Assembly (NCBI GenBank): GCA_020161775.1
Contig: JAIUOW010000006.1
Location: 124,001 to 188,000, forward strand
Direction: 5' to 3'
Length of the DNA: 64,000 nt
From: Pseudomonadota bacterium
Lineage (GTDB): Bacteria; Pseudomonadota; Gammaproteobacteria; Burkholderiales; Burkholderiaceae_C
Shown here: piece by piece, positions 45,761 to 54,400 of the stretch
Layout of the letters: each line of letters opens with the position of its first letter
Numbering within the stretch: the first letter of the stretch is position 1
Program-made: the position numbers and the translations under genes
Notes under the pieces: model-generated
The model's input: only the letters and a program-made list of their open reading frames with translations
The model's database searches: none
What the model was told of the DNA's origin: nothing

Positions 45761-46251
45761 GCGCCACCTCCGGCCATGCGCGCCGTCAGGCGGTCTGCAG
45801 CAGCTTCAAAGATGCGGCCGATCGGCCCCTGCAAGCGGTCCAGCGTCTTGGCGAAGATGCGCTGGGCCGGCGTACCCTTGACCGCGATCTTTCGGGCGAT
45901 CAGGAAGGCAACGCCGGGCGCCCGCTTGGCATCCACGCCCAGCACCTCACGCACCCACGGCACCAGGGCGGCCACCGGCGGCATATGCGGCTTGGTGCCC
46001 AGCTCCACGAACAGGGCGGCTGGCTGGGTGCTGCCCGTCACGCCCAACACGCCGGCCGGGGTGCTGTACACGTCGCTGGTGACGCTTCCGGCAGTCAGGC
46101 CCGTGGCGCCGCGGGGCATGGCGTCTTTAACTTCGCGCTCATACAGCAGCGTCGCCTCAGTCATCGCAGCCGTCAGCTCGGCCTGAGCCATCGCGGGCGC
46201 CTCGCGCCAGGCGCGCGCCAGCGTATGCAGGGCTTGGGCGCTGATGCTCAC
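45757..46251 (-). CDS. HK97 gp10-like head-tail joining protein
   Basis: A 164-residue protein resembling gp10-type neck proteins: ELTAAMTEATLLYEREVKDAMPRGATGLTAGSVTSDV, ALFVELGTKPHMPP (the family signature VExGTxPHxxP), and a C-terminal helix KTLDRLQGPIGRIFEAAADRL. It completes the connector between capsid and tail. Both ends overlap neighbours by 4 bp. Confidence 0.75.
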   Translation of the reverse strand: MSISAQALHTLARAWREAPAMAQAELTAAMTEATLLYEREVKDAMPRGATGLTAGSVTSDVYSTPAGVLGVTGSTQPAALFVELGTKPHMPPVAALVPWVREVLGVDAKRAPGVAFLIARKIAVKGTPAQRIFAKTLDRLQGPIGRIFEAAADRLTARMAGGGA

Positions 46252-46949
46252 AGCACACCCCGCGTCAGGCTGTTGCGCGTGCGACCAGGCCAGGCTGACA
46301 CGCTGGCGGCTGCATCACCGCCGCTGCCACCAGCCGAGCCGCCAGACTTGTCCGCAAGCGGGTCCACCTTACCGATGCCGGCAAAGTAGGCGGCGCGGCA
46401 CTCCTTGGCCCGGTACGAGTAGTTGCGCGCACGGCTTTCGGTGTTCGATTGATCGGCGCTAATCGACGCGTCCCGCTCGCCGCTGTACTTCGCCGCCAGC
46501 TGCTTGAGCAGCACATGCGCCGCGTAACTGGCCACCGCCTCACGATGCACGGCCGGGATGGTGTCAGCAGGGGTTTCGCCGCCCACCAGAAGGTGCGGCG
46601 CGGCATAGGTAACCCGCACCACGGCGCCGATGCCCAGGGCGTAGGGCACAGCCAGGCGCTGGCCGAGGGCCGTGTCCACGTACAAGGCCATGTCGATCAG
46701 CTCCAGGGGCTGGCGGCCGATGGGGTATTCCGCCTGCCTGATCCACGCGCCATCCACCCAGCCCTCGGGCAGCGGGCCGTAGTAGCCCGTGGCCACCCAG
46801 GTCACATCCTCGGTCAGATCACGCTCCACGTCCTGGCTGTAGCGCAGACGTGCCAGCTCGATCGCGGTGTCGCGGTCGGTGGTGGCAATGGCGCCGCTTT
46901 CGTCGCGCACCATCTGGGTCACCAGGGTCTGATAGTCAGCCAGGGCCAT
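46248..46949 (-). CDS. Head-tail connector-type protein (233 aa)
   Basis: A 233-residue protein directly downstream of the capsid gene in the late operon. The N-terminus (LADYQTLVTQMVRDESGAIATTDRDTAIELARLRYSQDVERDL) is helical, followed by APHLLVGGETPADTIPAVHREAVASYAAHVLLKQLAAKYSGE. The C-terminus is Gly/Ser-rich. Position suggests a head completion or adaptor protein; I do not recognise a named family. Confidence 0.6.
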   Translation of the reverse strand: MALADYQTLVTQMVRDESGAIATTDRDTAIELARLRYSQDVERDLTEDVTWVATGYYGPLPEGWVDGAWIRQAEYPIGRQPLELIDMALYVDTALGQRLAVPYALGIGAVVRVTYAAPHLLVGGETPADTIPAVHREAVASYAAHVLLKQLAAKYSGERDASISADQSNTESRARNYSYRAKECRAAYFAGIGKVDPLADKSGGSAGGSGGDAAASVSAWPGRTRNSLTRGVL

Positions 46950-46974
46950 GATCGTGTGGGTCTTTAACTTGGGT

Positions 46975-47033
46975 GGGTTTCACAAGGGCACGGGGCAGTG
47001 GCCTTGTGAAACCCGCCCCGTTGCCGGGGCGGG
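46975..47033. other. Two overlapping hairpins between the capsid and connector genes
   Basis: A perfect 13-bp inverted repeat (GGGTTTCACAAGG at 46975-46987, CCTTGTGAAACCC at 47002-47014) is followed by a 9-bp stem (CCCGCCCCG at 47012-47020, CGGGGCGGG at 47025-47033). They share 47012-47014, so they partly exclude each other. In the plus direction TTTTTT follows 7 nt later; in the late-transcript direction no U-run follows. Likely an mRNA processing or attenuation structure below the highly expressed capsid gene. Confidence 0.55.
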
Positions 47034-47089
47034 AGTAGCTTTTTTGCGGGAGCCACCCGCGCCGCGCCAGGTGTGCGCTGTGAATCTGG

Positions 47090-49459
47090 TTACGCGACCA
47101 CCGCCTTGGTGGCGCAGCGCCAGTCGGCGACGGCGCCGCCATAGACGTGGCGGATCTTGTAGGTCAGCTTGTCGGCCGAGAACATGGAGCCCTGGTTGGG
47201 CGCGTCCTGCACGAACAGCTCGGGCTCTTCGCGGCCGTCCAGGAAGCCGATCTCGATGCCGGGGATGTCCATCGGGTCGGCAACCGTGCACCAGTCGTTC
47301 GCGTCGGTCCAGTACCACACCGGGATGATGTTCATCGTCATGGCCTGGATGAACGTCTTCTCGTTGTTGGTGGACAGCTTGAACAGGTTGACGGCCGTCT
47401 CCTGCAGGTCCACCGGCACCACCAGGTTCTTCGGCGCGATGCCGATGCGATCCGCGCTGGACAGCTCGGTCTGCTTCAGCATCAACAGCCGGTGGGCCGC
47501 CAGGGTGGTGGCGTCAAGCGCCGCCGTCAGCAGGTTGGCGTGGTCAGCGTGGAAGAACGCCTTGGTGTCGTAGATCGTCGGGTTGGACCGCAGGAAGTCA
47601 AACACGAACTTGGCCAGCGTGCGCTTGGCAGCGCGCGCCAGTTTGATCGGCACGCGACGAACGACGCCAGCGTCGTCGTTCTTGATCATTTCCAGCGTGA
47701 TGGTTTCCAGACCACCGCGCTTGGTCACACCGTAGGTGGCCTTTTCGTCGGTCGGACTGGTCAGGGCCGTGTAGTCAGCGGACTCGTTGACGGCCGGCAG
47801 GTCGCCATAGCCGCCAAAGCGCGTGCGCTCCTGCGTGCGGAAATCGGACACCGGAACCACACTGGCAATCTGGCGCCAGCCGTCAAAGTCCACCGCAGCA
47901 CGGTAGTCGGCCAACATGCGGCGCGTGATGCTGTTGCCCAGCACGTCGTCAAAGGTGCTGGAGCCCAGCGCCTCGCGCATGCGGCTTTGATCGCAGTCAC
48001 GCATGCGGCCAGTGACAAGGCGGTCGCCCGTGATTTCCACATAGGCTTCCTTGATCGACTGCACGCGGCCGTGGTCCTTGTGCGCCGGGTCAAAGAAAGC
48101 GTCCAGCATGTCCGCCACCACGAGGGTCTTGTCGCCCACGACGATGGAGCCCTCGCCGAACATGGGCACGCGCACGGTGCCGCTTTCGGTGAAGCGGCCC
48201 AGGTAATCACCCTCGGCCTTGATGGCGGCCGTCACGTCGGCTTCGACAAAACGCTCACGGCCGGCGAAATCAGCCTGCAGGCGGTCCTTGGCGGGCTGGG
48301 GCAGCTTGCTCGCTGCGATCGTGAGGCTGGCCGCCTGGCGCGTCTGGAACATGGCCAGGTCGGCACGCGTCAGCGGCGTGTTGTCGCCCGCGGCCTCGGC
48401 CACGCGCGTCTGACCGGTCGGCGGTACCAGCGGACCGCAGACCGATTCATGCAGGTTCACGACTTCGTCGTCGGTGATCGACGCCAGGTTGATGGCGGCG
48501 TGCTTGGCCGGGTCTTTGGCCTTGATGGCCTCCAGCATGCGTTGCTTCCACAGGGGCATAGTGGGTTCTCCTTGGGGGGTGATGTCTTCGGCGGCGGCTT
48601 CGGTCAGACGATCCAGGCCGCCACCAGCGCCCGGCTCGACAATCAGGTCAACGCTGGCCACCTTGATGAACTGCGTCGCTTCGCGCACGGCCTTGCCGCC
48701 GCGCGTGGTCTTCTTGGTCTTGGCACAGGCGTCGATCGACAGGCCCAGCAAATCCTGCATGCCGCGCTTGACGGCCTCGGTCATCTTCTTGACGACGGCG
48801 TCTTCGGGGTCCAGGGGCTTGAAGGTGCCGACCAGGCGGCCGGTGTCGGGCGTTGCGCCCTCCACGAACCGCACGCCGTAGATGCCGCCGATCAGGTTGC
48901 GCACGTCCTTGCCGCCGCCCTTGAGGTGCTCGGCGTCCGGCTTGACCAGCACGCGCACGCCCTCGAAAAGCTGTACGGCGCCCTTCAGCGCGGCATCCGG
49001 GTAATAGTTGCCGTTCAGGCTGGCGCCAGCGCGCACAACCGTCACCTGAATCGCGCCCGAGCCGTCCGCGGCCTCGACGAAGTTTTCCTCGGCGGCTTCC
49101 TTGACGCGTGTGGTGGACTTCACCGGCGCGAACGTCGTCACGACCTGGACGGGGTTGGCCAGCACCATCGTTTCGGTGCCGTTCACATCCTGCAGGTTGA
49201 AGCTGTACTGCCAGTGCTTGCCGTCCAGCTCGACCACGATGCGGTCGCTGTACATGGCCGTGAGGCTCACGTAGCGGCGTTCGCCCGGCAGCTTGCCGGC
49301 GTTCACGACGGCGTCCACGGCGCCACGCGCCATGTCGATCAGCGCGCGGAAGTCACGCTCGGGCGTGCTGGCGGCTTCGCGCATGGCCATCTCGACGGCA
49401 TCGCGCGTCTGCAGGCCACCACTGGCAACCAGCGCAGCAAGAAGTGCGGCGTACTTCAT
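47090..49459 (-). CDS. Prohead protease/major capsid protein fusion
   Basis: A single 789-codon frame. The N-terminal part (to about 280) looks like the protease/scaffold: ASLNGNYYPDAALKGAVQLFEG, VRVLVKPDAEHLKGG, LIGGIYGVRFVEGATPDTGRLVG. From about 300 a capsid-type region begins (MPLWKQRMLEAIKAKDPAKH), with a delta-like helical segment and the capsid core (FGGYGDLPAVNESADYTALT, NPTIYDTKAFFHADHANLL, IAPKNLVVPVDL, WYWTDANDWCTVADP). In Mu the protease/scaffold and capsid genes are separate. A strong internal start at 48559 lies at the junction, so both full-length and capsid-only products may form. Confidence 0.85.
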   Translation of the reverse strand: MKYAALLAALVASGGLQTRDAVEMAMREAASTPERDFRALIDMARGAVDAVVNAGKLPGERRYVSLTAMYSDRIVVELDGKHWQYSFNLQDVNGTETMVLANPVQVVTTFAPVKSTTRVKEAAEENFVEAADGSGAIQVTVVRAGASLNGNYYPDAALKGAVQLFEGVRVLVKPDAEHLKGGGKDVRNLIGGIYGVRFVEGATPDTGRLVGTFKPLDPEDAVVKKMTEAVKRGMQDLLGLSIDACAKTKKTTRGGKAVREATQFIKVASVDLIVEPGAGGGLDRLTEAAAEDITPQGEPTMPLWKQRMLEAIKAKDPAKHAAINLASITDDEVVNLHESVCGPLVPPTGQTRVAEAAGDNTPLTRADLAMFQTRQAASLTIAASKLPQPAKDRLQADFAGRERFVEADVTAAIKAEGDYLGRFTESGTVRVPMFGEGSIVVGDKTLVVADMLDAFFDPAHKDHGRVQSIKEAYVEITGDRLVTGRMRDCDQSRMREALGSSTFDDVLGNSITRRMLADYRAAVDFDGWRQIASVVPVSDFRTQERTRFGGYGDLPAVNESADYTALTSPTDEKATYGVTKRGGLETITLEMIKNDDAGVVRRVPIKLARAAKRTLAKFVFDFLRSNPTIYDTKAFFHADHANLLTAALDATTLAAHRLLMLKQTELSSADRIGIAPKNLVVPVDLQETAVNLFKLSTNNEKTFIQAMTMNIIPVWYWTDANDWCTVADPMDIPGIEIGFLDGREEPELFVQDAPNQGSMFSADKLTYKIRHVYGGAVADWRCATKAVVA
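48557..48573 (-). promoter_or_regulatory. Internal ribosome binding site and ATG inside the capsid fusion gene
   Basis: Read leftward: AAGGAGAA (48573-48566), six to seven spacer bases, then ATG at 48559, in frame at residue 301 of the fusion. This is the best Shine-Dalgarno sequence in the region and falls at the protease/capsid boundary. It would give a 489-residue capsid precursor. Confidence 0.7.
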
Positions 49460-49466
49460 GGGCCGA

Positions 49467-49748
49467 TCAGTCCGCCGAGCTGAATTTCTGACCGTCCTTG
49501 GTCACGACCACCACATGGGTGCCGTAGTCCTTGAACGACAGGACTTCATCAGCGCCGATGTCCACGCGCTTGTCGAACTCCTTGAACTGCGGCTTGCCGT
49601 CTTCATCGGCAACGGGGGCGCCGTTTTTCATCACGGGCTCGCGCATGCGGATCACGCGCTTGACGCGTTTGGCCGCGTCGGCGGCCGTCATGGCTTTGGT
49701 GGCCTGGGCGTTTTCGCCGGTGCCGGCGTTCGGGTTGGGGGCTGTCAT
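49467..49748 (-). CDS. Small phage head-region protein (93 aa)
   Basis: A 93-residue protein ahead of the capsid fusion gene. It has an Ala/Thr-rich N-terminus, a basic segment (AAKRVKRVIRMREPVMKNG) and a C-terminal beta-like part (DEVLSFKDYGTHVVVVTKDGQKF). CAGGAG lies 7 nt before the ATG. It is the first gene after the regulatory gap at 49749-50066, so it may head the capsid-tail transcription unit. No known family recognised. Confidence 0.65.
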   Translation of the reverse strand: MTAPNPNAGTGENAQATKAMTAADAAKRVKRVIRMREPVMKNGAPVADEDGKPQFKEFDKRVDIGADEVLSFKDYGTHVVVVTKDGQKFSSAD

Positions 49749-50066
49749 GGTTCGCTCCTGGTTGATCGGTCAACTTGAGGAACGAACTGTGCGGCGGGGC
49801 GCGCAAATAAATAAGGCCGACACGTGTCGGCCTCAGGGTTCGGGTGGGGCTTTTTTCAGGCTACCACAACCAGCCCGGCGCACAACCTTTAACTCGGCTG
49901 CGCGGCACGTAGGCACGCCAAAGTCGGCATGGCTACTGGCCTGGAGGGTCAAAAATATCGATCCGGCTTGAGTTAAAGCATGGTTAAAGGGGGTCTGGCG
50001 CAATCCCGGTACGGTTGTGGCGTGGAGGGGCGTTAAAGCGCCACAGGCCCGCAAACCCGAAACCCT
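49749..50066. promoter_or_regulatory. Regulatory gap with five GTTAAAG sites and a terminator
   Basis: A 318-bp gap splits the leftward late genes. It holds GTTAAAG/CTTTAAC at 49887, 49972, 49983 and 50032, with a fifth at 50065 on the border, and the 20-bp terminator palindrome at 49814-49833. This density suggests a control point, perhaps a promoter for the capsid-tail unit. No convincing sigma70 promoter was found. A short leftward ORF (49833-50054) runs through the terminator and is not credible. Confidence 0.55.
49814..49833 (-). terminator. Terminator palindrome, copy 1
   Basis: A perfect 20-bp palindrome AGGCCGACACGTGTCGGCCT. Read leftward it is followed by TATTTATTTG, so it should stop transcripts coming from the gpF-like gene. 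Flanking bases (CCTGAAAAAAG on one side) are shared with copy 2 at 56665. Confidence 0.75.
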
Positions 50067-50987
50067 TTAACTTTGCCGCATCCCCCGCCGTTTTGCGGCC
50101 TGGTCCAAGGCTGCTTTGCGGCCATCGCGCTGCAGCTCCAGCTGGCTGAACGGCTTGGCGCCCGGCGTCATGACCTGCCAGCTCTTCATGTACGGCAGCG
50201 ACAGGCACCCGCAGTTGATCACCTCCTCGATCGGCGCTGTGGGGTCGTGCGGATGCATCATCTTCACAGGCCCGCTGTCGGTGGGCACGATGAAGGGCTT
50301 GCCCACGTCCACCACCTGGCCGTCGATCGCGTCATGGTTCCAGCGGCTGTGGATCTTGCCGCTACGCCGCCATTGCTTCTGCAGGCCGGGTACCAGGGCC
50401 ACCGCCTGCTCCTGCCGCTGGTTGGTGGCCAGGGCGAATGCCCGCCCCACCTCGGTACGCACGATGGTGGCGGCCCGCTGGGGGCTTTCGGTACCTAGCA
50501 AGCGCTGCACGGCCTGCATCGCCGCGAACGGCGTGCTGGCGCCCACCGTTACCAGGCTGAGCTGGTTACCGATCTTGCGGGCCGCCTCGGTGCCCACGTC
50601 CTTCAGGCGCAGCTCGGTGAACCGGCGCAGGCTGGTCAACACCTGGGTGTCCAGCAGCGGCAGCTGCATCTCCACGTTCAGGCCGGCCGCGGCCAGGGGC
50701 TTGTCCACCACATCCTCGCCCTGCAGCCACAGCTCGCGCAAGGCGCCATCGGCCACGGTGGCCGCCCGACCCGTCGCACCGGCCAGGAGGGTGGTGACTT
50801 GATCCAGGATCTGCGTAAGCTGCCACTGCTGCCAGTCCGCGGGCTGGCTGGCCAACAAGGTCAAGATCTGCGCGCGCACCGCCACCAGCTCCGCCACCAC
50901 GCGCTGGTTGGCCGACAGCAGGGCACGGCCCCGTTCGGCCAGGCGCTCACGCAGCGCCGCCTCAAACGCCTTCTGCTGCGGCGTCAC
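50067..50987 (-). CDS. Phage Mu gpF-like minor head protein (SPP1 gp7 family)
   Basis: A 306-residue head morphogenesis protein. The C-terminal Mu-F domain is recognisable: RAATIVRTEVGRAFALATNQ, KQWRRSGKIHSRWNHDAIDGQVV, MMHPHDPTAPIEEVINCGC. The N-terminal half is helical (FEAALRERLAERGRALL). It is associated with the portal and early capsid assembly. Downstream of portal with a 1-bp gap. Confidence 0.88.
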   Translation of the reverse strand: MTPQQKAFEAALRERLAERGRALLSANQRVVAELVAVRAQILTLLASQPADWQQWQLTQILDQVTTLLAGATGRAATVADGALRELWLQGEDVVDKPLAAAGLNVEMQLPLLDTQVLTSLRRFTELRLKDVGTEAARKIGNQLSLVTVGASTPFAAMQAVQRLLGTESPQRAATIVRTEVGRAFALATNQRQEQAVALVPGLQKQWRRSGKIHSRWNHDAIDGQVVDVGKPFIVPTDSGPVKMMHPHDPTAPIEEVINCGCLSLPYMKSWQVMTPGAKPFSQLELQRDGRKAALDQAAKRRGMRQS

Positions 50988-50988
50988 G

Positions 50989-52515
50989 CTACCCCGCCTT
51001 GTTGCTCGTCTTGCCTTGGCCCGCCGGGTCGGCCTGACCCTTGGCCAGCGCGTCCCGTTCGTCGGCCGTCAGGTTGAAGGCGTCGTCGGTTGATCGCGCC
51101 TTCTTGCGCACGGCGTATTCGGCCTTGGCGGCAGTCAGCTCCTTCTCAGCGTCGATCTGTTGCCCAAAGCGCGCCGCCACGTCGGCCACCAGCTGCAGGC
51201 CACGTTCCTGGGTGAGCAGCTCGTTGTCGATCAGCATCACCACCGTGGTGGCCACTGTGCTCAGGGCCGATGCGAACTTGGTCAGATCCTTGTTGGCCAG
51301 CTCCGGGAATACGGCCGTCACCTTGCACCGATCATCATCCGCATCCAGCTCGGTGCGCGAGCCCTTGATGATGACGATGCGGCCGATCTCCTCCAGCATC
51401 AGCTTGAGCATGGACTGGCGGGCCGTGTAGATCTTCATGGTCGGGCCGTCCATCTCGCTCGCAGCGGCGCGGTTCACGTCGCCGCCGCCGCCAAACCAGT
51501 GTTCCGGCACAGTGGCGCCACCCAGCACGTGGTTACGCAGCAGCCTTGCGCTTTCGCTGGTGTCAGCCGACTGCAGCTCGGGGGAGACCGCCTTCAGCTC
51601 AATCTGGTCGTTGTGCACGAACTTGCTGTTCGGTGTGGGCGCTCGGAACTTCTTGTCGTACTCTTCCACAGCCTTGGTGTCGCTGCCCTTCATGGTCACA
51701 TCCCAGACGAAGCTGCGCAGATAGCCGATACGGTCCAGCTCGTTGAACAGGAACTCGTCATAGGCGTCCAGCCAGTCCATCTGCGCCAGCAGGTCACTGC
51801 GGCCCCTGCTGCCGTTGGGTAGCTTGTTCACCTGGTACAGCAGGCACTCGCCATCCTTGAAGTCCTCTTCGCGGATCTTCTGCGTTTGCTTGCTGAACAG
51901 CTCCTCGTCCTTGCCAGGCAGCGCCACGCGGTACTTATGGTTTCTGCCGCGCGTGTCTTTCTTGGTCACCACGCCGATCGGCTGCTCCGGGTTGCCGGGG
52001 TCCATCACCACGGTAGCGATCTGGCGCGGGTCCAGGTAGCCCAGGCGCACAAAGCCGCTGGCCTCGTTGGTGTTCAGGATGTAGCACTGCTCACCCAGCA
52101 GGCTCAGGCCGCGCACGCGGCTCGGCAGCTTCAGCGGCCAGTTGTTGATAGGGTCGTTCCAGAACTTGTCCAGCAGCTTCTGGTGCTCAGGGTCTTCGCA
52201 CTGCAGCGTGACGCCCTCGGCCAGCAGATAGGCCAAAGGCAGCTCCACCAGCCGGTTGGCCAGCAGGTTGCTCTGCCACAGGAATTCGGCCAGCTTGGCC
52301 ATGCGGTCCTGCGCCACGGGCGCCAGGTCCCGCTCGTTGTACTTACCCAGGCCATCACCTGTCAGGCGCCGATAACCCGGTTCGTCCTCGCTTTGCGAGC
52401 TGGCGGCTTCGACCATGCGGGCAGGCGCGGGCGCTGCGGCCGGCGTGGCCTGGGCCGGGCTGGGGGCTTCGGATTCACCCCAGCGAAACGAGAAGAGGCG
52501 GCTGGTAAACATCAT
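50989..52515 (-). CDS. Portal protein (DUF935/Mu gp29-like or SPP1-type)
   Basis: A 508-residue protein placed between terminase and gpF-like genes, where Mu-like phages encode the dodecameric portal. Supporting segments are AEFLWQSNLLANRLVELPLAYLL, LGYLDPRQIATVVMDPGNPEQ, DRIGYLRSFVWDVTMKGSD, NHVLGGATVPEHWFGGGGDVNRAAASEMDGP and a helical C-terminus. The N-terminal 50 residues are Pro/Ala-rich. The exact portal subfamily is uncertain. The start overlaps the terminase stop (ATGA). Confidence 0.85.
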   Translation of the reverse strand: MMFTSRLFSFRWGESEAPSPAQATPAAAPAPARMVEAASSQSEDEPGYRRLTGDGLGKYNERDLAPVAQDRMAKLAEFLWQSNLLANRLVELPLAYLLAEGVTLQCEDPEHQKLLDKFWNDPINNWPLKLPSRVRGLSLLGEQCYILNTNEASGFVRLGYLDPRQIATVVMDPGNPEQPIGVVTKKDTRGRNHKYRVALPGKDEELFSKQTQKIREEDFKDGECLLYQVNKLPNGSRGRSDLLAQMDWLDAYDEFLFNELDRIGYLRSFVWDVTMKGSDTKAVEEYDKKFRAPTPNSKFVHNDQIELKAVSPELQSADTSESARLLRNHVLGGATVPEHWFGGGGDVNRAAASEMDGPTMKIYTARQSMLKLMLEEIGRIVIIKGSRTELDADDDRCKVTAVFPELANKDLTKFASALSTVATTVVMLIDNELLTQERGLQLVADVAARFGQQIDAEKELTAAKAEYAVRKKARSTDDAFNLTADERDALAKGQADPAGQGKTSNKAG

Positions 52516-54182
52516 GATTGGCTTCCTCTAAACATGCGCGCGGCCTGGCGGCCGTAGCGTTCGCGCGCTGACTGTTGATCCGTGGTGGTGGACTGCGCTG
52601 CGGCAGCCACGCCGCCTGTAACTGCCAGCATCCAAAGCATGTGGACGGCATCCGGGCCGTCGTCGTGGTCTGCCTTCGGCCAGTGCTTGAACATGTTGAT
52701 CAGCGTGGTCTGGCTGCTGTGCAGGCGCAGCAGGCCGTTTGCCATGTGCGGCTGCAATGACTCAATGCGCAGATCCTTGTCAGTGATCGGGATCAACGGC
52801 CGTGCGGGCACGGGGACACCCAGCTGCGCACTGCGCTTGACCAGCTCGGTGCGCAGGAATTCCTGGAACTGCACGGATTCAAAGCCCCAGACGATGCAGT
52901 TGAACTCGCGCTGCGCCTCGATGATGTCGCTGATGATCAGGTCGGGCACGCGCTTTTTGATCTTGGCCTCAACCACATCCAACACGCCCGTCACCCGCTG
53001 ATAACCGCCCACCACGATGGCGCTGGGGTCGCGCTTGTTGCCGTGGCGGCCGAGCGACGGGTCACAAGCGCCGTACATCACCCATTCAGCAATCCGGTTG
53101 ACCCAGAAGTGGATGCAGTTGTTAAACGGTGCATCGGCGCCGCTGGTCGGGTCGTTCTGCTGCTCGGAGTCGAACGCGTCGTGGCCTTCTCGCGCGCGCT
53201 TGATCATCAGCTTGACCAGAGGCCGTACCGCTGGCCAGCTCACGATGGCACCGGCGTCCATGTCGGCTTTGTTCTGCTCGTACAGGGCCATCGCTGCCGC
53301 CATGCCGGTCTGCGGATCGTCGGCATTGAGCAGCAACCCCTCGAACTGCTCCCACAGAGGCATGTTGCTGGGCCACTGAATGATGGCCTTGAACACCTTG
53401 CGGTGCCACAGCGGGTTGCGCAGGAACCGCGCGAGCACGCTGTCATGGTGCAGCACGGTACCGATGATCACGGCGTCCATACTGTCGTCGGGCGGGCCGA
53501 GGTTCAGCACACCCTTGGTGACGAACTTCTCCAGCTTGTCCCGCTGGGCGGGCGTCTGTACGTTCTCGTCGTTCTCGATGTCATCGCAAACGGCGAAATC
53601 GGGGCGGTGCGGGCCGTGGCGCCGGCCGCGAATCTTCTTGTTGGAGCCGAAGGCCTCGACCTTGCGGCCGCTCTTTGTCACGATGACACCAACACGCCAG
53701 ACGCGGCCCTGCCCGGTCGCTTCTGGGAAGTCGCCCGCAAGCCGCGGATTCGCCTCCAGCTCGGCCTTGACCGCCTCCAGCATCTCGGCCGCCTGCTCGA
53801 ACGCGTCCATGACGATGATCGGGTACCACTTCGCCTCGGTGATCAGCATCCAGAGCACAGCGCTCATGCTGACCTTGGTGGACTTGGCCTCGCCGCGCGG
53901 CGCAGCGATCGCGTCACGCTGGCCGTCCTGGCTGTTGACGATCTGCGGGATGCGTTTGTACAGGTACTTGTGCAGCTCGCTGGGCTCAGCCGTGCCGTAG
54001 TGCGGGAAGTAGGTTCGGTCGAAGTACTCGAAGCCGGTTACAGGGTCGAACACCCTGCGGCGGCGCTCGGCCACGGCCTCGGCCGAGTTGTCCCAGCCGT
54101 CTAGATCCGCGTCGATCTGCTTGCGCAGCGACTCGGCCAGCTCAACTATGCCGTCGAGGAATTGTTTGCTTGCCCTGGCCAC
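52512..54182 (-). CDS. Terminase large subunit
   Basis: A 556-residue packaging motor. The ATPase domain has a Walker A variant APRGEAKST at 94-102, an ITEAKWYPIIVMDAFEQAAEM segment, a Walker B FAVCDDIEND at 196-205 and the coupling motif LGPPDDSMDAVIIGTVLHHDS. The C-terminal nuclease domain begins near VMYGACDPSLGRHGNKRDPSAIVVGG. Mu-type phages package by headful from inserted copies, so this enzyme would cut host DNA next to the prophage end. Confidence 0.93.
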   Translation of the reverse strand: MARASKQFLDGIVELAESLRKQIDADLDGWDNSAEAVAERRRRVFDPVTGFEYFDRTYFPHYGTAEPSELHKYLYKRIPQIVNSQDGQRDAIAAPRGEAKSTKVSMSAVLWMLITEAKWYPIIVMDAFEQAAEMLEAVKAELEANPRLAGDFPEATGQGRVWRVGVIVTKSGRKVEAFGSNKKIRGRRHGPHRPDFAVCDDIENDENVQTPAQRDKLEKFVTKGVLNLGPPDDSMDAVIIGTVLHHDSVLARFLRNPLWHRKVFKAIIQWPSNMPLWEQFEGLLLNADDPQTGMAAAMALYEQNKADMDAGAIVSWPAVRPLVKLMIKRAREGHDAFDSEQQNDPTSGADAPFNNCIHFWVNRIAEWVMYGACDPSLGRHGNKRDPSAIVVGGYQRVTGVLDVVEAKIKKRVPDLIISDIIEAQREFNCIVWGFESVQFQEFLRTELVKRSAQLGVPVPARPLIPITDKDLRIESLQPHMANGLLRLHSSQTTLINMFKHWPKADHDDGPDAVHMLWMLAVTGGVAAAAQSTTTDQQSARERYGRQAARMFRGSQS

Positions 54183-54185
54183 GGC

Positions 54186-54392
54186 TTACTCCGCGGCCGG
54201 CTTCAGCGCAGCGTTGATCTCGGCTACCAGCCGGGCTTTGGTGCTGTAACCGGACTTGCCATAGTCGCGGTTCACGTAGTGGCTGGCCCCATCTTTCATG
54301 TGGACGTGGATGTCGTCGCCTCGGTCGTTGAGCGTCACGTAGGCCACCTCGGAAGCGGCCACGTCCACATGGTCATTGATGCGAATCAGCAT
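54186..54392 (-). CDS. Small phage protein (68 aa)
   Basis: A 68-residue protein (MLIRINDHVDVAASEVAYVT, then DIHVHMKDGASHYVNRDYGK) between the terminase subunits. The composition suggests a small beta-rich fold; I do not recognise a family. Both gaps are short (3 and 8 bp), consistent with a translated gene in the operon. Confidence 0.6.
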   Translation of the reverse strand: MLIRINDHVDVAASEVAYVTLNDRGDDIHVHMKDGASHYVNRDYGKSGYSTKARLVAEINAALKPAAE

Positions 54393-54400
54393 GTGCGTCC

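Noticed and set aside
47147-49483. A 778-codon plus-strand frame opposite the capsid gene
   Set aside because: Same antisense effect; the product is low-complexity and the minus strand has clear capsid motifs.
49833-50054. A 73-codon leftward ORF in the regulatory gap
   Set aside because: It crosses the terminator region, lacks a ribosome site and has no recognisable fold; the gap is better explained as regulatory.
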